Origin: Nonomuraea gerenzanensis | GTDB lineage: Bacteria; Actinomycetota; Actinomycetes; Streptosporangiales; Streptosporangiaceae | DNA: 64,000 nucleotides | Assembly: GCF_020215645.1 (NCBI RefSeq) | Contig: NZ_CP084058.1 | Location: forward strand, 6,076,001-6,140,000 | Direction of reading: 5' to 3' | Shown: positions 61,635 through 64,000 of the stretch, piece by piece | How the letters are laid out: each line of letters begins with the position of its first letter | How positions within the stretch are numbered: the stretch's first letter is position 1 | Translations under genes and position numbers: made by a program | The notes under the pieces: model-generated | The model's database searches: none | Told to the model about the DNA's origin: nothing | What the model saw: the letters and a program-made list of their open reading frames with translations, nothing else

Positions 61635-61969
61635 GACGCGCCTTTCAGGGAGCGGAGTACGGTGTCGAGCTCGTCCCAGTCACGACTGAGCGCGGCGGCG
61701 AGCGCGGCGCCCCTGTCGCTGGTGCGGTAGAACTTGCGCGGCCGGGATTCCTCGGTGTTCCAGTCGCTGGTCACCAGACCCTGTTTCTCCAGGCGGCGCA
61801 GGAGGGGGTAAAGGGTGTTGGCGTCGACGGCGAGACCCGCCCGGGTGAGGCGGTCGAGCAGCGCGTAGCCGTAGTCGGGGCGGTCGAGCATGAGCAGGCA
61901 GGCCAGGACGACGGTGCCCCGCCGCAGCTCCTGAAGATGGGTGGCAAGCAGCTCATCGTCATCGTGCAC
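61631..61969 (-). CDS. PadR-family transcriptional regulator
   Basis: Winged-helix regulator of about 112 residues. LQELRRGTVVLACLLMLDRP DYGYALLDRLTRAGLAVDAN TLYPLLRRLEKQGLVTSDWN is the PadR signature, followed by YRTSDRGAALAAALSRDWDE L. GTGs at 61969, 61978 and 61993 are possible starts. The innermost is preferred because an inverted repeat occupies 61980-62000. The message would then have almost no leader. It overlaps the membrane-protein gene (ATGA) that it probably regulates. Confidence 0.92.
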   Translation of the reverse strand: MHDDDELLATHLQELRRGTVVLACLLMLDRPDYGYALLDRLTRAGLAVDANTLYPLLRRLEKQGLVTSDWNTEESRPRKFYRTSDRGAALAAALSRDWDELDTVLRSLKGAS

Positions 61970-61979
61970 ATGCCACACG

Positions 61980-62000
61980 ATACTGTGCGGCACACACTAT
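61980..62000. promoter_or_regulatory. inverted repeat, PadR operator candidate
   Basis: ATACTGTG and CACACTAT are separated by five bases and pair with one mismatch. The site lies directly at the start of the PadR gene, as an autoregulatory operator would. Confidence 0.5.
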
Positions 62001-62316
62001 TGCAACGAGCACGGCATAAAGCAGGAGATCGGCGGCCCGGCAACGGCGAGCAACATACTTCCCCTTCCTGACCAGCGAGCCCGTCCCGATCCGGCGGCCC
62101 AGCCGCACACCTGAGAGCCGAGAAAGCTCGCCGCATCAGCGGAGACGACGGCGCCCATCGGCCAGGTCGTGCTCACATAGAAGGGAAAAGCCGACAATGG
62201 CGCCCAGGGCGAAGGGGTTGCCGGCCGACCTGACCGTCAACCAAAGACAGCGTCGGACACTCCACCGTCTGTCGCACCATTCACGGGCTCCCGCGAACTG
62301 ATCAGAAAAAATCTCC
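62001..62316. other. intergenic region without a recognisable gene
   Basis: About 315 bases between PadR and the small membrane-protein gene. Short frames on the minus strand have no domain-like sequence. The region is somewhat less GC-rich than average. No terminator hairpin was evident. Confidence 0.4.
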
Positions 62317-62889
62317 TCAAGCGTTCCGGTTACCCGGGACATTCAGCGCCGTCCGCGCCTCCTGCATGAACTGGTCAATCAAATCACGCCGCACCCTCAA
62401 CGCATCCCGAATGAGCATGGTTATCTCTTGCGCCTCTTCAGGACGGCGAGTCAGGTCGAAGAGCGTAAGACTCACCAATTCGGCATCCTTCAGCGTGAGC
62501 CTGTTCGTTGCCGCCACAAGCGCGTCATCCGTCAGATGAAGCAGCTCAATCTCACGCCGCGCACGCCAAAGGCAGTCGAATGCCCGGAGCAACTCACCGC
62601 GCTCACTCGCAGCGAGCGGCGGAATCACCTCATCAGGATCCACCGCCCCAGTAACGGTCACCGTCTGCCCAGGCGGCGGATCACGCAGATCCCGGATCAC
62701 ACAACGATACAGTTTGTCGTCAGCCTGGACGAGCCTGAAATACGACTTCCTCCGGTCCTGCTGCCAACGCCTCAAATCGTCACGCAGCCAATTACCCTGC
62801 TGGAGCAACGATTGCCGCCAGGCACCGACAAGCACCCCGACCACAACGCCAACAACACCGACCACGGCGGGCACTGCCTGCGTCCACAT
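62317..62889 (-). CDS. uncharacterised protein with N-terminal membrane helix, paralogous in plan to the one at 18.3-18.9 kb
   Basis: Protein of 190 residues starting at the ATG that follows GGAGG. One helix (about 4-26, AVPAVVGVVGVVVGVLVGAW) is followed by a basic segment NWLRDDLRRWQQDRRKSYFR and a long helical cytoplasmic domain. It shares architecture and the RW..(D/Q)..R..SY pattern with the gene at 18275-18871. The gene is less GC-rich than its neighbours, suggesting later acquisition. Function is unknown. Confidence 0.65.
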   Translation of the reverse strand: MWTQAVPAVVGVVGVVVGVLVGAWRQSLLQQGNWLRDDLRRWQQDRRKSYFRLVQADDKLYRCVIRDLRDPPPGQTVTVTGAVDPDEVIPPLAASERGELLRAFDCLWRARREIELLHLTDDALVAATNRLTLKDAELVSLTLFDLTRRPEEAQEITMLIRDALRVRRDLIDQFMQEARTALNVPGNRNA

Positions 62890-63267
62890 GACAACCACCT
62901 CCGGGGTCCTGCATCAGAAGTCGTGGCTCACCCGAGGCACACATGCCGCGCAAGCGCCGCGAGACGCCGACAGCCAGCGGAAGCCGCTGCAGCCGGTCGT
63001 GGCGTAGTGTCTTCGGGCCTCGCCAGACCCATCCAGAGATTCCGGCGCATGGACCTTGCTCCATCCTTGACATCGTGGTGCGCACAGGGATCGTTACATA
63101 GCGCTACCGACCGGCGGCCCGCAGTTCGCGCCACGGAAACCCACGCAGGCCTCCACCCAGGTCGAACGCAGACCTCCGCAGGGCGGTCAGCCGTGCCGAG
63201 CGAGGTCGCAGTGGGCGCACGCCTCGGCCTTGCTTTTTGTTGAGACGTACGGGCGAAGCCCGTGCCG
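62890..63267. other. intergenic region without a recognisable gene
   Basis: About 380 bases. The stretch 63064-63110 contains TTGACATC and a less GC-rich segment that could hold a plus-strand promoter, but no plus-strand gene follows within the window. Otherwise only shadow frames are seen. Confidence 0.35.
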
Positions 63268-64000
63268 TTATAAGTGATCTTGATGTGGACTGTTTAAACC
63301 GGCCGCCTTTACAAAGTAAGTTCTGTCGAGAAGAGTCAGCCCGGTCCGGGTGGGATGATGCAGGACACTGCTGCGGTGCCGCCGAGTGGTGATCAGACCC
63401 GCCTGCCGCAGCACAGCGGTGTGCTGGCTGACGGCGGCCGAGGACGTTCCCACGCGCCGGGCCAGGGCGCCCGTGCTGCTCACCCCGTCCGCGATGGCCA
63501 TGAGCACGGACGCACGGGTACGCCCGAGCAGATCGGCCAGCGCTCGCACCGACGGCCCGCCCGCCCAGATGCCCGCCGCGTTCTCGACGCCGAGCACCGC
63601 AGGGTAGATCAGGATGCAGCCGGCCCGGTCCCCCGGCTCGTACATCACCCCCGGCATGCGGTGGAAGAACGACGCCACCAGCAGCAACCCCCGCCCGTCG
63701 AGGAAGAAATCGTCGTCGAACTGCTCACCGGCATCGATGTGCAGGGTCGGCGGCGACCATCGGATGCCGGGGTGCAGGCTCGACAGCAAGCCGTCCACCC
63801 CACGATCGAGCAGGACGGCACCACGCTGGGCGCGCTCGGCGTCCAGGTGCCCGCGGATGCGCGGCCAGTGCGAGCCGACGGCCACATGGTGGTACGCCCT
63901 CAGCGTGGACAGCACCTCCCGGCGGGCGGCGAGGGTGTCGACGAGCCCGGCCAGTTCGGACGGCACCCGGCCGTGGTGGCCGGCGTAGAAGTCCAGCTCC
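63268..64000 (-). CDS. ArsR-like regulator with long N-terminal domain (DUF5937-like), N-terminus beyond window
   Basis: At least 244 residues are visible and the frame is open to the window edge (ELDFYAGHHGRVPSELAGLV is the first part seen). The N-terminal domain includes AYHHVAVGSHWPRIRGHLDA ERAQ and FFLDGRGLLLVASFFHRMPG. The C-terminal winged helix reads LADLLGRTRASVLMAIADGV SSTGALARRVGTSSAAVSQH TAVLRQAGLI, the ArsR fold. This two-domain plan is common in actinomycetes and its ligand is unknown. A TAA-free end runs to NSPHQDHL. Confidence 0.85.
   Translation of the reverse strand, partial: ELDFYAGHHGRVPSELAGLVDTLAARREVLSTLRAYHHVAVGSHWPRIRGHLDAERAQRGAVLLDRGVDGLLSSLHPGIRWSPPTLHIDAGEQFDDDFFLDGRGLLLVASFFHRMPGVMYEPGDRAGCILIYPAVLGVENAAGIWAGGPSVRALADLLGRTRASVLMAIADGVSSTGALARRVGTSSAAVSQHTAVLRQAGLITTRRHRSSVLHHPTRTGLTLLDRTYFVKAAGLNSPHQDHL

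Noticed and set aside
62928..63243. Plus- and minus-strand frames between the small membrane protein and the right-hand ArsR-like gene
   Set aside because: Low-complexity Arg/Ala/Pro sequence and no ribosome-binding sites; treated as non-coding.

Overview
The window is very GC-rich DNA with GTG starts, many 4-bp ATGA or GTGA gene overlaps, a LuxR-family ATPase regulator, ECF sigma factor, WXG100-type protein and twin-arginine-type exported enzymes. This points to a filamentous actinomycete, perhaps of the Streptosporangiales (Nonomuraea/Streptosporangium-like). The order is inferred from gene style; no rRNA or tRNA is present to confirm it.

Layout. 1-4.3 kb: a minus-strand Opp/Dpp-type ABC importer operon (binding lipoprotein, two permeases, ATPase cut by the window edge) with a possible metal-regulator half-site at its promoter. 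4.4-5.4 kb: a decayed IS630-type transposase and unassigned DNA. 5.5-12.7 kb: a two-component system facing a plus-strand run of exported serine hydrolase, duplicated-motif lipoprotein, membrane-fusion adaptor with a peptidoglycan-binding-like domain, and MacB-type ATPase and permease. It ends in a hairpin. 12.9-15.2 kb: a graveyard of mobile and regulatory fragments. 15.4-19.6 kb: an ECF sigma factor coupled to a CU044_5270-type membrane protein, a broken subtilisin-like protease and two uncharacterised surface proteins. 19.7-25.5 kb: a large LuxR-family regulator divergent from an exported metallo-beta-lactamase-fold enzyme and a type-B carboxylesterase. 25.5-31.7 kb: a WYL regulator, AhpD-like, YdeI-like and FAD-dependent genes, then a second graveyard (thioesterase, IS5-type transposase, SpoIIE phosphatase, one stop-interrupted gene).

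31.7-39 kb: an Old Yellow Enzyme with an apparent in-frame deletion coupled to a small monooxygenase-like gene, an IS110-type fragment, an XRE-cupin regulator divergent from a molybdenum hydroxylase operon, a broken GNAT and a DinB protein. 39-46 kb: pyrE, a polytopic membrane protein, two cupins with a DUF6313-like membrane protein, a quinone-oxidoreductase-like enzyme, and a DUF1772-like gene divergent from a TetR regulator. 46-51 kb: two RibD/DHFR-like reductases, a deazaflavin-type oxidoreductase, an ArsR-SRPBCC-reductase operon with a perfect palindromic operator candidate, and a methyltransferase. 51-53.2 kb: a WXG100-like / membrane protein / YbaB-like trio resembling an orphan type VII secretion locus. 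53.4-64 kb: a GH109-like exported oxidoreductase-fold glycosidase, a two-part hypothetical protein, an AraC regulator divergent from a phytanoyl-CoA-dioxygenase-like enzyme followed by two very strong inverted repeats, an HD-domain gene lacking an in-frame ATG/GTG start, a PadR-membrane protein pair, and a partial ArsR-like regulator.

Overall this looks like a chromosomal accessory region: many small regulator-plus-effector modules separated by eroded transposases and truncated genes. The best candidates for less-described biology are the hydrolase/lipoprotein/adaptor/MacB module, the WXG100/membrane/YbaB trio, the 44-bp perfect palindrome, the deleted Old Yellow Enzyme, and the hypothetical protein at 55.7-56.5 kb. 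All functional statements come from reading motifs by eye; no database search was run.
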